From Tretioscincus oriximinensis (Eukaryota > Chordata > Lepidosauria > Squamata > Gymnophthalmidae): a DNA stretch of 64,000 bases. Position numbers and translations under genes: made by a program. The DNA is taken from assembly GCA_022410635.1 (NCBI GenBank), contig JAJVDF010000382.1, positions 612,897 to 676,896 on the forward strand, written 5' to 3'. How positions within the stretch are numbered: position 1 is the first letter of the stretch; every line of letters begins with the position of its first letter. The notes under the pieces are model-generated. The model was given only the letters and a program-made list of their open reading frames with translations. It did no database searches and was not told the origin of the DNA. Shown here in pieces: positions 12,341 to 25,802 of the stretch.

Positions 12341-13555
12341 ACTGAATACTTAGGCTGCTCATTTGCCCCGCTTTAAAAATGCTTAGAAAACCCCACGTTA
12401 GNTGCTCGTCCCCATTTTACCTTGCTATCTAGCTGCTTCTGCTTTTAAAAGACTAGCTCCAGAAACAACTGCTGTACTTTTCTAACTACAATCCTGCTCC
12501 AAGAGCCAATGAGATATTTACAATTTGCATACATGCTCCAGAGGACTTTACAAAACGGAAGGTGTTAAAATCGCATGGTATGAGGAGGCTATATACTGCG
12601 CAGTAAAGAGTTTTAAAATGTGTGGAAGGCTGGACACACGTGATTCCGTGGGACGCAATGAAGGTAAAATCCACCTCCAAAGCACAGTATTTTGGGTGTG
12701 GGGATGCAGCCTTAGTTATTGCTTCCTGGTTGGAGAGACTGGCAAGGTATCTCTAAAGCCATTTAAAATAATTGAGAGCAGGTTTTACCATCATTTTCTG
12801 CTGCAGAATGCTTAAAGGAAGTTTGTGGGCAATTGAGAGAAAAATAATGCTGGATTAGATGGGCTTCTCCTATTTTATCATTTGTTGAATTAATGCAGAT
12901 GTGACTATGGTCAGAACTGTTGAGGAACTACCTTGCAACTTACATATATGCCATGTTGAGGCCAAATGACTTAGAGATGACTTAACTGGCTGATGGCAAT
13001 ATGGATTACTTCTTCAGTCACCAAAAGATGACTTCTTTCTGAAGACTTTTTCTGTAGGCTGAGAAGAAACCCCTGTAGAAATGCTGCTGCTATGAATGCT
13101 GTTCCCTCACACAGCAACACACCAATATCTGAAAACTGCAGCCAGACAAATGGTGTTGCTTCACTACGGGTTTCTATATCAGACGTACTTGGAAGGTCCC
13201 AAATAAGAAAGGAAACAAAATGGAGGCTTAGTATAGACTAAAGTAGAATAGAGGAGGTTAAAAAAGGAGTTTTGATACCTAAGAGAAAAATGGAGACCTG
13301 CNGTATTTGAGGCTTGAAGGGTAGAAGGGGTTCAAATATGTTTTGCATTATCTGTGGGTTCTGCCAGTCATGTTTCATGAGGAATGANTGAAAGGTGTAG
13401 AAATAGCCTAACAAAAAGAAAGAAAAAAGCCTGAGAGGAGATACAGTAACTAGAAATATCTGAAGGGACAGCTCTGCTATGACTTGCACAAGGAGAAGCT
13501 GGCAGAAATGGTAGAAAATTACAAAGGAATAGACACAGTTTAGTTATTGGGGTTG
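12341..13555. other. Non-coding stretch
   Basis: No exon or intact element is seen. The segment 12,350-12,830 may be an insertion into the CR1 copy to its left, because CR1-like 3' words resume near 12,850. Its ends show no clear terminal repeats, so I leave it unassigned. Confidence 0.3.
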
Positions 13556-13559
13556 GGGT

Positions 13560-13712
13560 TGGGGAATAAGTTGCTATAGGAAGTGATGAGTTCTCCTTTG
13601 GTGGAAGTCTTTAGACAGAGGCTAGATAGGGTGATATAGTGAATTTTGCCCTGAGCAGGTGGCGGGATTCAATGNTCCTGGAAGTNCCTTCCAACTCTGT
13701 GATTTTCCAATG
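13560..13712 (+). mobile_element. CR1 3' end fragment
   Basis: This fragment matches the 3' terminus of CR1 as seen in the fuller copy at 31.3-31.4 kb: 'tggtggaagtctttagacag', 'gctagatagggtg', and 'ccttccaactctgtgat'. It is heavily 5'-truncated and worn, with two N bases. Confidence 0.65.
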
Positions 13713-13964
13713 CAGTGGGCTGGAGAAGAAAAGTGAGGAATATAGTCAAATTTGATGTTGCATAAACTGGGTTTAGCCTACAATATCTACTATACCGAAC
13801 TGCATATTTGATGCTTTGTAATCTGCTTTTGTCCTAATATTAAAATAATTTAAATTACACAACAGGATTGTTGCTAATACCAGATTGCATAACAATAGTA
13901 ATAACATATGAATCACATGCCATTTTGGTTAGCATAGTTCTGCTGTGGCCTGTGCTAGCTGGAA

Positions 13965-14053
13965 ATCATAGTGTGGTTTACTGAATCTTGCATTGAGTAG
14001 GGGATTGGAGCCAATGACCCTGGAGGTCCCTTCCGTCTCTGATTCTATGATCA
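13965..14053 (+). mobile_element. CR1 3' end fragment
   Basis: A short 5'-truncated tail reading 'actgaatcttgcattgag', 'ccaatgaccctggaggtccc' and 'tctgattctatgat', ending in the CR1 octamer-type motif attctatg. It lies about 250 bp after another CR1 tail of the same orientation. Confidence 0.7.
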
Positions 14054-17000
14054 GCCCCTTAAACTGCTTTCTGGAACAGAATAAGGCCAAATGTGAATCA
14101 GGTCTCAGTACACACAGATTAGTCCTACCATCACATGCTTTGGGATGTCAGGGAAATAACGTTTGTCACCTTAAGCTCTTTGGGATATATGGTAAATATG
14201 AAAACCAATAAACAGATTTGTCTTGTTTCAGCACATTTCAGTTAACATAATTACAGCTGTTTTACACTTAACATCTCCTAGGCAGTTTTTTGCACTAAGA
14301 GATTTGCACCCAGATTATATGTGTGAAATGCTTAAATGGGTCAGTAGAGTTGTGAACTGATAGCTATCTAGAATGCCTGAAGGTGCATGTCTGATGCATA
14401 AGCTATCAGTCTAAGTAAGAATAGGTTAANATGTTATACCACAGCTCCTGTTATTTACTGTTAGCCTAAAGCTATGCAAGTGACCTGGAAATGCTTCAGT
14501 GGTTAAAAACAGAAGTAGTATTGAGATAAATATGTGTACATGCACATACATGCATATATCCACAGTCACATGCCACCTTTAAAAGCATAGAAATCTAAGT
14601 ACAGAGTTAAAAAAAGAAAGGATTCCAAATAATTTATTTAAGAAATCTGTTAAATGATGATTTTATATATTGTTGGCTTCCTCCTATAGAATTAAAAAAG
14701 GAATGATAGAAGCAATACCTCATCAGTCAATATATGCTCAAAATGTTGACTGGGAAAAAGGGGAGGCAACTTATTAGAAATGTTGCTGCAAAGCAGCAGA
14801 TTTCTCACATGTTCAGAAGATTTACTAACCAGTGAGTCTTGGATATCCTCTCTCTCGGAAAACACAGATGTATCCCAAGTAAAATTGCAGGCAAAGTTAT
14901 ACTTTCCTCCCACCCTCAGCTCTTTGTCTAGCTATACTTGTAGAAGCAAAACTGTACCAATGGGATGGATGTTTCTAGTTGGAACCTTTCCAGCTTCCTC
15001 TCAGCTCACTTAATAGCTAACATAACTTGAAATCCTGTTAGAAGTTCCAGTGCACTATCTACCCCCTGTCCTCTAGTCTAGACTCCATATTAGCCTTAAT
15101 TGTGCCTGATATCCTTCATCAGCAAAACTTGCTCAGGTTCCTAACCTCTAAATACGTGGTGTTCTTCTTTTTGCTTGAATTATTGAATTCAACTTGTTTT
15201 AAAAGAGCAGTTTTACCGCAAGATTAGAATAGGATGCAGTATATCTTAACTCCTGCTGTGCCATAAACTTCGGTATAGCCATCAACTTGGAACTCTGCCC
15301 CTTTAACAACAAACAGGGGCAATTAAGGTGGCTAACGTAAGCTCCGGGACAAAGACGTTTCTGGTCACTGGTTTCCTTTCATTGTATTGGGAATTGTAAA
15401 TCAAAGGGTCTGATAAGAAGAAGGCAGGAAATCCCCATGTGTGAGTGTGGCTTTATCTGTCTGGGGATAGTTCAGACTAAGTTGCTGTGGCTGTTTGGAG
15501 TTTTAACCAGAAGGCTTTTCAGCACTATCTGGATATCCCTAGTTTTCTGTATCCGAAGCAGAAGTTCTGCCACTGAACTTAAGACAAAAGAAAAAAGGAA
15601 GTACGAACCACGGTGCTTAAAAAGGGCAGGTCTCTTAGCCCCCAAAGTGCATATTCCAAATCTTGAAGGGCATAATAAACAAAATTCATAGTTAATTGCT
15701 AATTGGCAATTGCTCAGTTATAGAGCAAACTTGGGAATCAGAGAGTTGTTAAATCCCCAGCTTCTCCCCACAAGTTAGTAATGAAAAATCGCATTAAACA
15801 TTGCTTACTTATTCCACTAAAGCACAGAATAAAGCTTTATTCTGGAACTAGTTGAAAAGCCTGCAGATGCAGCTTGGGTCCCCTGTTTGGTTGGTTCAGA
15901 GCACTGGAGGCTCCCCTCAGAGGGGCGCCTATGGCACCCAAACTCCTATTGTGAACCGCATTCAAAATGTGGTCAAAGGTGCAGCCCTGGAGTGCATATT
16001 AAACACTGCAGTGGAAAGTGTGGCCGCCGGAGGCTTCCATCCACTCCATGTCTGGTAGGATTGTTGGCCCAACCCCACTACTGTGTTCAAAACACAGGCA
16101 AGGACTGCATCTTTGCCCATGTTTTGAACGTGGGTTGTGGTGAGTATGGGCAGAAGGCTTCTGTCTGCTTCACCATATCTGACACAATAAAGGGGAGCCT
16201 ATATCACTGGTGCTCAAATTGGCCAAATTCAATAAAGTACAATTCCAGAGCTTGGAATTTTACCATTGGCCATGTGTCTTTTATTAATGATAAATATATC
16301 CAGCTAAAAGAGAATAAATAACAGGGTAACAAAGAGCTATAACAAAATGACCACTACTGGAAATAATAAGGCAGATGTGCACTATGTCTAAATGTGTACT
16401 CCTATATCTAAAGTTTTATTTGGAAAACTAATTGAAAGACTGGATGAAGAAAAACCCACANTGGACCTTCATATATGCTAACAAGTCTTGCAATAAAAAG
16501 CCATAGACAATCTATGGAAGGGAATGTGCAGTAACCAAAATAAATTCATGCCTGTCTTAGAAAGACAACTGGAATTGAAGATGGAAGCAATAACCATATC
16601 TGCACATTTAATTTTTGAACTAAAAACCATGTTTCTAGTTTATATAACAATTTATTTTTATTAAAAATATTAATACAGTACAATAAGTGCAGTTCAGCAA
16701 AGCCTTTTTCAAGAGTTATATATACCGGTAATATCTTATCCACTAGACAAATGTCCTTTGCAACCATTTATTTCTCTGGATCGTCTGTGGAAGGCACACT
16801 TTTTATACTTGTTACTGCAGGCTCAAAGGATGGGGAAATGGGTGGAGCTGGGCTTTAAAAATGCTTTGTGTTTAACCACCCATTGTTTTCTTGTGGGTGT
16901 CTTCCGTTTAACTGGAATAAGATCTAAGTTTAGTGTAGCAGTTTGTGTCTGGAGTCTTTTCATTTAAATAATCAATTCACCTGTGGCATTGTGAATGAAT

Positions 17001-20000
17001 TTGAGACATGACTGACTTTTGTTAGCAAATGGAACTTTTTAATTCATACTCTATTACTGTTTAAAAACGTGCTCTGTATAATCCATGCTTACATGGGACA
17101 CATTAGTACATGGAATAAATTGATAGTTATCTGGTTTAGTCTTATCTAAAAGAAAATACCTCCTCTGTCACTGTTCAAAATGAAAGACAGAATAGGAAAC
17201 TGGTGTCAGAGATTTTTACCTGAATATGCTATTTTTTGTACATACCCCTTTGTTAAACAACTGTCTTTTTCCCAGAGGTGTATATTTTCTATTACAGTTA
17301 TCCATTTACTGTTTAACATTAAACAAGGAAAAACCATTAATGCAAAATAATTAGATAATAGTGAGCTTTNNAAAAAAAAAAAGAAACTGTACACTTCCTA
17401 CAAGCTACATTAAATCTTCCTTTAAGAAAAAACAAATATACAAGAAAGAAAAATGTACATAATGTCAAGCAGATGTTAATATCATGTTTGTCTAATGTAC
17501 AATTCTGCAGGCACTTTGTGCTCCATATTCTTCTGGTGCATTTTTACAGGAAATATGAAGCTAAGGCTTTCTCAGATATTCTTTGTACTTTAAGCTATGT
17601 TTTTCATACAATATTTAGCGCATTAGAACTATACCATGAAACCAACAGATGGAATATGATACCACTGAGGCATAAAGAAGTCCCTCTGTTACTCCTTCTG
17701 CTTTATTATTTCAGTATGGTTGTAGAATTTNGTCTTAAAGACAACATAAAATTCTTCCATTACGGTAAGAATGAGGATTGAATCCAAAGGCAGTGAAAAA
17801 AATAGTCAGCTCAAGGCCAAATAATTGTCCTTTTCAGAGCTAATATTGCAACATCACAGAGTGACATTAATCATGTTAAAACGAGTGCTTGTAAGCTTGG
17901 TTATTTGCCAGCCAGTTACAGCAGCTGCAAGTTTTAAATCCTGTAGTACAATATAAGGATACAAAGATGGGTAAACAAAACTCTTTCTATCGTCTCCTTC
18001 TCTCATACACACATGTGCAAATAAAACTAAAAGAATAAAAATATTTGGGTTCCAAATTATCTTACCTTTTTTTAAAAAATCACCTCTATTTTCATCTATT
18101 TTACATTAAGAACAATTTCCCAAGATTTGGGCACGTATGAAATTTGATGGATAGCAACAGTCTAATCACAGATTACAGTTGACTGAGTGGATATGTGGAA
18201 TGTTTCATTTTTATGAGACTTGCCAAAAGTGTGGATTGTATTAGTTGTATTAGAATTGACAAAGTTAGTCAGAGTTAATTTAGGGCTTGTTTTGAAAACC
18301 ACCAGTTATTACACATCTCTCCCACCCAATATATGTACACACTAAGAAATGGGGATTGGAAAAAGAGACCACTTTAAAACATGCAAGCAAAAGTCATGTC
18401 AACAGCTCCTCACACTCCATTTTAAAAGTTCATCAAGTTGATTGTGTTGGCAGTGGGCCAGGAATGTCTGAATTATAAATACTATTGTCAGACTACAGCC
18501 AAGTCTCACTAGTTCTTGCATTTACAAACTTAACCTTCAGCTATCTGCATTCAAATACCAACATTCCTTCTCAAAGTCCCTGTTACTTGGCACTAGAAAC
18601 CCAATTCTACAGTCATTAAAACCTTTCAAACACAATGCTAATAAGCCTGTGTATTACAATGAAATTTGTTCAACTGAACTGAAATGTTAATTTAGACAAG
18701 ATCTGCACAACTTGAAACAGTATTAAATTCAGCATTTAATGTTGTAATCTAATCATTAATCATCAATAACTTATCTTTAGATGTTTTCCTGAGTAGAAAG
18801 TATTTAATCGTATCTGAATGTTTTGGAGGAAGAATATCATATGTGTAAACTGTACCTAGAGTTAGCAAATAGTATTTAACAGAAAATCAAGCAAAAGTGT
18901 CTTGTAGCACTTTATAGGACTTTGCTAGATTTTCTGGACTCAGATGATCTAGTATTTAGCAGGATGTGTTTGCATTTTTTTATTGCCTTATCCTGCTTCC
19001 ATATTTATTTCTGAAAAACTGAGAAAATATCAGTTTAATTTCTATCCTTTTGTTTCATTTTTTGATACTTTGGACTTCTTTTCCATTTTGTTGATCTAAC
19101 TGTACCAATAGAAACATTAATTAAAATTGAGGAACAGTACTGATTAGATGAAACAAACCACAATAAATTAAACCACATTTTTTATCGCATTACAATAGAT
19201 GCAAGGTTTTCTTAATATGGTTTTCTCATTGCTATTTTATGGGATTATGAAATCATCTGTTTATGCCATGTGCTTGCAACTCTGAAGCTAGCATTAAACT
19301 TTTTGGGTGGCAATGAAATTACCACTNTATATAATGTAGGATTCTTTTCAGTTTACAGAAATATTCCTGGGGTCCTTGAAAACAAAAAGAAGCGTGTTCT
19401 GGTTTTTCAACTCCCAAAGTGCCTTTATTGGAAGTCCAAGATTCAAGAGATGCCTTGAATTGTAGGGGGAAAGTCTGAATTACATTTGCATTTGCTTTAC
19501 CATATTTTGAAACTTACTATTAAAACATATGTACTGTATTCATAAGAAGTAAGCAGATGAAACTTGGAGTGGGAGAATCTTGCATGTCTGGTGGGGTGTG
19601 TCTCTTCCTAAAAGGGTCTAACCTTATTTGGTTTAGGCTAGTGAATGCTTTCACAATTCATATGGAAACAATTCTATCTTAAAATAGCCAGATGTTTGTT
19701 GATTTCTACACCCAGTGGCATCTTTCTGCTGGTTTCCTTGCTATGACATAATTAAGAGAAAGCAAAGGGTGCTAAGGCCTAAAGGAAACTGTCAAGGCCT
19801 TCCTCTGTTTTCAATTGTATACACCCAATTCCTTCAGAATTGATTTAATGTTTCTTCCTCTAAACATGCAGCTTTATGGCAGCTTGTAGTTCATACTGGG
19901 TCACGCAGTGATGGATTGGTAGTGTGACTAGTGCTTAAGGAATTACAAACTGCACAGGGGTCAGCAGCTCTCGGTGCCTCTGATATGTAGCCAGAGGACT

Positions 20001-21096
20001 TTTTTTGAACACAATGGAGGGTGGAGTTAGCGTTAATTCAACTAAAATATAGAGCTGACAATACTTTTCTCCAGGCCAACAGCTTCTCTCTGCCTTTTGG
20101 TTCTTAAAAAAGCATCTTCCCAGCCACTCAGTGTGAANTGAAAAAATTATGAAAGAAATGTAGGAAGTCATTTTCTTAGGAAAAACAAGCCTCTGTTGTT
20201 CAAGCAGCAACATAGATTTCCTTACTTCTTGACATTAAACTGCCTGTACTATGCTTAATTTGAAAGGAGGCTGCTCTTTAGCCAGTATCCTGCCATCCAG
20301 GAACTTCACAAGCTAAAAACAGCCTCCCGAGGAAAGATTATTTGTAGAGCTGACTACAGAAGAGTCTTCCTTTTGTAGAATTTGGCAGCCGGACTCTCTT
20401 GGAGGATGGAGGAAGCCTAAACAGAGAAGGGTGGTTGTGAGGGACAAAGGAGAAAACGCTCTTAAGATGGTGGTTTTTGTTTTTAAAAATCTTTGCAAGG
20501 AAATGTTTAGAAAAATATTTGTGGATGATTTTTTTCCCCTTTTGATGGTTTTCTGTGGATGTGGTCACTTGGGCATTATGCAAAGAATGTTGGGGCTGGT
20601 GATAAACAGCACTTCATTCCAGTATTTCCTAATAATCCGGTATATTGGTTTACTGGTTTTAATGCACTTTATACCTTTACAATATATCCCACGTTTTGTC
20701 ATTCTGTCAACTCCTGACGAGACACCCTTGCAGACCAGCACCCGTTTACTTTGTTGGTTGTCAAGAGGAAATCCAGTTGTCCCACCTCCCAAATGGGTTG
20801 CTATCAATATCAAGAGTGCTTGTCTTGCAGTTTTTTAACAGAACTATCACATGAAAGCCTTTTTCACCGTAACACTATAAAGTGATTCAACAGTTGGTTT
20901 CCTAGTAACCAATAATCTGGATAATGTTAAACCCAGCAGTCTGACGGTTTATATAACAACCTGATGAGGCAAAATGCATTGCAACAGGAATTCTCGTTCC
21001 AAGCTGATTACTGACTCTGTCTGGATGCAGCCTATAATACCACTTTCATATTGCCTTAGGATAGGAATGTAGAAAGAAAGATGGAAGTGGGTTGTG
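14054..21096. other. Non-coding stretch upstream of PRICKLE1
   Basis: Seven kilobases without a recognisable gene. Noted within it: a perfect 20-bp palindrome at 15,825-15,844, and a slightly GC-richer, more repeat-like block at about 15,850-16,320 that I could not assign. The longest frames (20,431-20,838 and 15,887-16,321) have no domain and no coding-like character. It may contain PRICKLE1 enhancers, but nothing in the sequence alone singles one out. Confidence 0.4.
15825..15844. repeat. Perfect 20-bp palindrome with AATAAA on both strands
   Basis: The sequence cagaataaagctttattctg equals its own reverse complement. Each strand therefore carries a canonical AATAAA hexamer centred on a HindIII-type aagctt core. 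Whether this terminates any transcript is unknown. Confidence 0.8.
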
Positions 21097-21132
21097 ACAT
21101 ACATACATACATACATACATACATACATACAT
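21097..21132. repeat. (ACAT)9 microsatellite
   Basis: About nine uninterrupted copies of the tetranucleotide acat run directly into the left end of the neighbouring MITE, whose TA target site lies within the array. Confidence 0.95.
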
Positions 21133-21365
21133 GGTGCTTCAAAAAAATGTATACACACTTTGAACTTCCATAGAAAATGTATTTACTGTTCTATAAAGTT
21201 AAATTTCAGGAAATTAGAAAGCTCAAAGTCCAATGTAAATAAAACGTAAATAACAAATGTTAACACTGTTCAAATTGGGAAATCCTGAAATTTAACTTTG
21301 TAGAACCGTAAATAAATTTTCTATGGAAGTTCAAAGTGTGTATACATTTTTTTTGAAGCACCCTG
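21130..21365. mobile_element. 236-bp mariner-like MITE with ~80-bp inverted repeats
   Basis: The left arm starts 'catggtgcttcaaaaaaatg' and the right arm ends 'cattttttttgaagcaccctg'. The arms stay complementary for about 80 nt, through 'tgaacttccatagaaaat' and 'aagttaaatttcagga' and their reverse complements, around a roughly 75-nt AT-rich centre. TA dinucleotides flank both ends (21,128-21,129 and 21,366-21,367). No transposase frame is present, so it is non-autonomous. Arm identity is high, implying a fairly recent insertion about 100 bp upstream of the PRICKLE1 CpG island. Confidence 0.75.
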
Positions 21366-21454
21366 TATATACATACCAGAGGAGCTCCAGCTTTAATGGG
21401 TGTGGAAAGGAGGAATTTTAACTGCTGCTGCAGGCATAAGAAGCACGTGCTAAA

Positions 21455-22235
21455 ATGTCCTCATCTCCGCACCCATTAAGCCCGCAGCCCTGCTCTTTCC
21501 GTGGCAGGCCAGCCCCAGTAGCAGAATGGAGGCCAGCGAGGGTTTCGCATATAAGCCCCTCGGGGAGCGCGGGCGGGGGGCCCCAGCCTTCCTGGGCTAA
21601 AAGCAGACGTCTCGCTCTGCATCAGCTGCCGCGGCAGCGTCGTCTGGGGCGCCCTTGGCCTGTGCTGGGTTGTGGATTGGAACCTGGGATTAAGGCAGGG
21701 ATGCTTCCGGACGGCGCGCAGAAACAGGCGTCTGGCTCGACGAAAGGAAGCCGCCCAGGGCGCCTCTCTAAGCGGCCGCCACGGCGAGGAGGCCACTCAG
21801 AGCCCGGCCGGCGTGTGTGTGAGCTGAAGGGGAGGGGCCCGGGCCGGTGCCGCGCTGGGGGCCTCCCGCATCCTTCCAGGCAGACAGCGGAGGCCGCCAA
21901 GCCAGCGAAGGAGCCCGAGGCGCGGGGAAGGGGCGGCTGCGTCCTCGGGGCCTGCTGACCGACGGCAGAGGGGGCGCGCCGTTGGCCCTGCCTAGGGAGC
22001 CCGTGCCAGCCCTGCCCCCGGGTGCCGCCAACCAGGGCCCCTCCCACGGCGCCCAGCGCAGCTGCCGCTGGCTCCTTGGGGCTCCCGGAGGGCCAGGGGG
22101 GTCCTCGCGCGCCATGCGTGGCTCCCCTCCCCGCCCAGCCCCTCGCTTCCTCCGGCCTGTAGGTAAGTACATTGAAACTGCGCACCGAAGCGGTCGTGCC
22201 AAGGAGGCGGGTCCAGCCTCGGGATTGGGCGGTGC
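21455..22235. promoter_or_regulatory. PRICKLE1: CpG island, probable PRICKLE1 promoter
   Basis: In strong contrast to the AT-rich flanks, this block is very GC-rich and dense in CpG. It contains a GC box 'gggcggggg' (about 21,571), a TATA-like 'catataag' (21,548) on the + strand and an inverted CCAAT 'attgggcgg' (about 22,223). It lies 6.4 kb upstream of the first PRICKLE1 coding exon on the same strand, and ends with a consensus splice donor at 22,163. Vertebrate PRICKLE1 has a non-coding first exon, so this is the natural promoter candidate. The transcription start is not fixed by sequence. Confidence 0.7.
21580..22162 (+). other. PRICKLE1: Candidate non-coding exon 1 of PRICKLE1
   Basis: The 3' boundary is set by 'cctgtag|gtaagtac' at 22,162/22,163, a near-perfect donor. 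The 5' boundary is a guess, placed about 30 nt after the TATA-like box. The exon would splice to the acceptor at 28,581/28,582. Long open frames cross this GC-rich block on both strands (up to 262 codons), but stops are rare by composition and nothing in the translations resembles a known protein, so I treat it as 5' UTR. Confidence 0.5.
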
Positions 22236-25200
22236 CGTGATTTATTTATACTTTTATCCCGCTTTGGACCCAAAGGTCACAATACTGGTTACAATACAAG
22301 CAGAGGAACAGGAGGACGGTGGAGACTGGCTGAGGCGGCGGGGCTTAAAAGTGGGGCAGTTTTACTGCCAAAGGGTAAAAAAGTTCTGCATCTTCATCTC
22401 CAGTCCAAACGGGGAGGAAGATTATCTATATGCCACTGCCCTGGGGGCCACTACCGAGAAGGCCAGGGCTTCCACCCAGTGGGCTATTGAGAGTGGTGGG
22501 GCAACCACTTCTCTTCCCAAGGCTTTTGGTTGCCTAAAGGGTCAGGGGGGCGTCATCTTTCTCATAGAGGGGACAGGTAATTGTGGAGAAGACTTGGCTT
22601 TTTGTCCCCCCCCAAGCTTGCTGTGGCAGTTGTGATCAGCTGGGGATTTCCCAGGTGAAGGGATAAAACTGGAATGTGGCATGGGAGAAATGCTTCTTTG
22701 CATTCTCCCACCCTGAGCTGTTGGGATGAGGCTGGTAAATTCTGAAGTTTCCAATGTGTACGAGATAGATTGAAGTTTGCCACTTCCTGCTTTTTTATGG
22801 AAATGAACAGTATAAATGTTTGAGCCTGAGAAGCATAACACATGCATTGTCTTCCTGGTGTTTGTGTGTGTATGTATAATATGTGGAAGTGGACTAAGGA
22901 ATGTAAAGAGCTTTGAATATGCCTCTTTTCCCTCTGTCTAAAACTTCAGTGCGAGGGAGATAAGGCATTCTCTTCCAGCTGCTTTTCCATCTAATTACAG
23001 GCAGACATAACTTTTTTTTTNAAAAAAAGAGGTTTATCAGGACTATAATTTCTTCGCAGAAATTTATTACTTCCCTAAAGTGTTTTCTTGAATACGCTGG
23101 TTCCCCTAACTTCAAGTATTCCTGCATGTTTTAACAAAGAACCGTGGTGTTTAGGAGCCAATAGGTGATAAAGTGAAAGTTGAGTACATATTTACGCTGC
23201 AATAAGCCCAGTTGTTTTTCCCCCTCTGGTGACTTGTTTAAATAGCAGCATAAAATATATCGACAGTAAATTTCTCTAAAAAGTTGGATTTTTATGCTGG
23301 TTTTCTTGGCAAACTTTTAGGAAAAACAGGCCTTTTTGGATATTGCTTCCGATCTTATTTTGTTAAGCCTGGTTCTGGTGAAATTGGACATTTAAATTGC
23401 TTCCTCCAACACCCCTATTAATATGCAGTGTCAGTGCTTTGAATGGCAAAATACTGCCAGAATTAAGCACTCTTAAAATTTTACTGGTTTCCTCTGGGAC
23501 AGTTAAGGTTATACTGTACTTGGACTGCAGATCCTGTTCCGTTAATTCAGTTTAATATTAAGCAGACATGCAGGTTTGTGTTGTTACATTTCCTTCCCTA
23601 GCAATAGATAGTGTCACTTTTGTCTGGGTTTTCCCTTCAAAAAATAGGAGAGTAGAAGACTAAAAAGTATTCGTTTTTTAAAAAAAATTACCACTGCTAA
23701 TTAAAAGCAGTATCTCTTCTGTTTCCCCCACATAGTGTTGCAAAAGTGCAAATTATTTTAATACAGGCTTTAATTTAGTTTCCTCTTGGGAAATTGCATT
23801 GTTGTGCACGTCAGAATATTAACACAGACACCTGCTTTTTAACCCCAAGTCTTGACCCTTTTAGTTATAGCTGCAGAGCACCATGAATTAGGTGTGTGAT
23901 ATGCATCTTGTATTTCCCCATAGTCTTGTTAACAAGCAGTTTGACAAAAAGTTGTTAAACAATTTGCCCTGCAGGACAGAGTCAAACAGCAGGGGATAGG
24001 CAAGGATGTTTGTATAAGTGGCCTTATGAATTGTGACCTTTCTGAACTGGTCAGAGGTGACCACAGAGCATTTTCAGTGAGCTGGAAATCCTAGCATAAG
24101 AGCTAGTTTCACACATGGCTTCAACGGCTACATGGGGGACAATACATGTATCTTTTTTCGACTTGTGTGTCCAGTAAGAGAAAATGAAATTGCAGTTAAT
24201 GGTATTTATATTAGTGTGTTTTAAAAAGCATAATGAAAACTTAAGCCAAATAATAGTTAATGATTATTACTCAACAAAGTAAAAGGTTTTCCTTTCCACT
24301 CTTTACTAGTAGTTAGGGACATTTTGGGGCAGTAATATTCATGTTTGATGGTCCTTAGAGCATTAAGTTACCACTATCTAACTTTGTCTTTGCCACTATC
24401 ACAGCATTAATACATACAATTACTGCAAAAGTAAAATACCTTTGCGTCCTGTAAGCCATATTAAGGTTTATCTTTAATTTTTGAATATGTAAAATTATCT
24501 GATTACTGGGCCATGTGGAAAGGACCCAAGTGCCATTCCTCCTTCTAGGATAATAGAATCTGATGTCTGAAGGCCAGGCCACTATTTTGAGATATATCCA
24601 GGAATGAAGCCCAATGCAGAAAGGGACTTGTTTCTGTGAATCAAAGTGTTTGATTAAGCTTTTCAATTTCTGTGCCACTTTTACAACAATACTTTTTTCT
24701 CTTGCCTATCCAGATATTACTTAATTAAATTAATTCTATCAATAGACACATATCCAGGACTTCTAATAGTGATTTAAATTGTCAAGTACACTTAATATTT
24801 TCAACAGAAAAGCACAACAGAAAAATATTACTTCTACCTCCATAATTAGGTTGGGTGACTTGTGGCCTTTGAAATGTTGCTGAACCTGATTCCATAATGC
24901 TTAGAGTGTTGAGAATTCAATCAAGTTATTTGTTCAAGGTTTTAAAGGGTTTATTAATAAATAAACAAACAAACAAATAAACCTGATGCTGGAAACAGTG
25001 ACTTCCAGGTTAGCATTGTTTCAAGAAATTAAAATGTGAAGAATGCAAGAGCAATAATAAAGCCCAAGCTAATAAACTAAGTTTACAATTCTTGTGTGCT
25101 CCACCCATGGTAGAAGGTCATCCTCTACACCTGCACGTCCCCAGGGCAATATAAGGCAGAAAGAGCTTCTGGTGTGTTGGAACATTCGAAGAAAGTGCTG

Positions 25201-25802
25201 TAGAGGGATTTGAATACTAAGAGACCAGGGATCAAATTTCATCTCTTAACCTTGAAGAACTAAATGTAAGACCATTTGTGTGTCATTAAAAACATTAACA
25301 ATAGTTGATTGATGAAATTTGCTGACCTGCCCCAGAGGAATAAAAAGCTGTTCCCTCTATAACAGAGATGAGTCTTCCTATCTACATAACTATAATATAT
25401 GTTTTCCCATCATTTTTCTAAAATATTTTTGTTAGGAATTTTTGTTGAATTTTAATTTGATTAAAATTAATTTGAAAATGTATTGCCAATTGTAGTGGGT
25501 TTTTTGAAATTTTCACCTATAGAAGACTGTTCTTCGTTTTCTCCTCCATATTTTTGTAGGGAGCCAATAAAGGGTTTACTAGCTTTCCTGTAAAGATACC
25601 TTTAAAGACTTTTGCTATCCATGTTCGCTTGTAAAATTGCAGAGTAAAGATGGGAACTTCACTGAAGGAGTAAGAGGGTGGAGAAGCAGTTTGGGAGTGT
25701 GTGTTGCATACAACATGGTCCAACTTTAGTTTTGACAAATCTACAGTGTCTTTAGTTTTGATGCACTCTACCTCTTCAATATGTTTATATATTGTACTTA
25801 AA

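Noticed and set aside
13548..13566. Interstitial telomere or G-quadruplex
   Set aside because: Only three GGGGTT-type runs, not the vertebrate TTAGGG unit and one run short of a quadruplex motif.
21097..21132. CRISPR-like or regulatory repeat array
   Set aside because: It is a plain uninterrupted (ACAT)n microsatellite with no spacers, in a vertebrate nuclear genome.
21847..22635. 262-codon open frame in the CpG island as a protein gene
   Set aside because: It crosses a strong splice donor, runs from the GC-rich block into a repeat fragment, and has no recognisable domain. GC-rich DNA has few stops.
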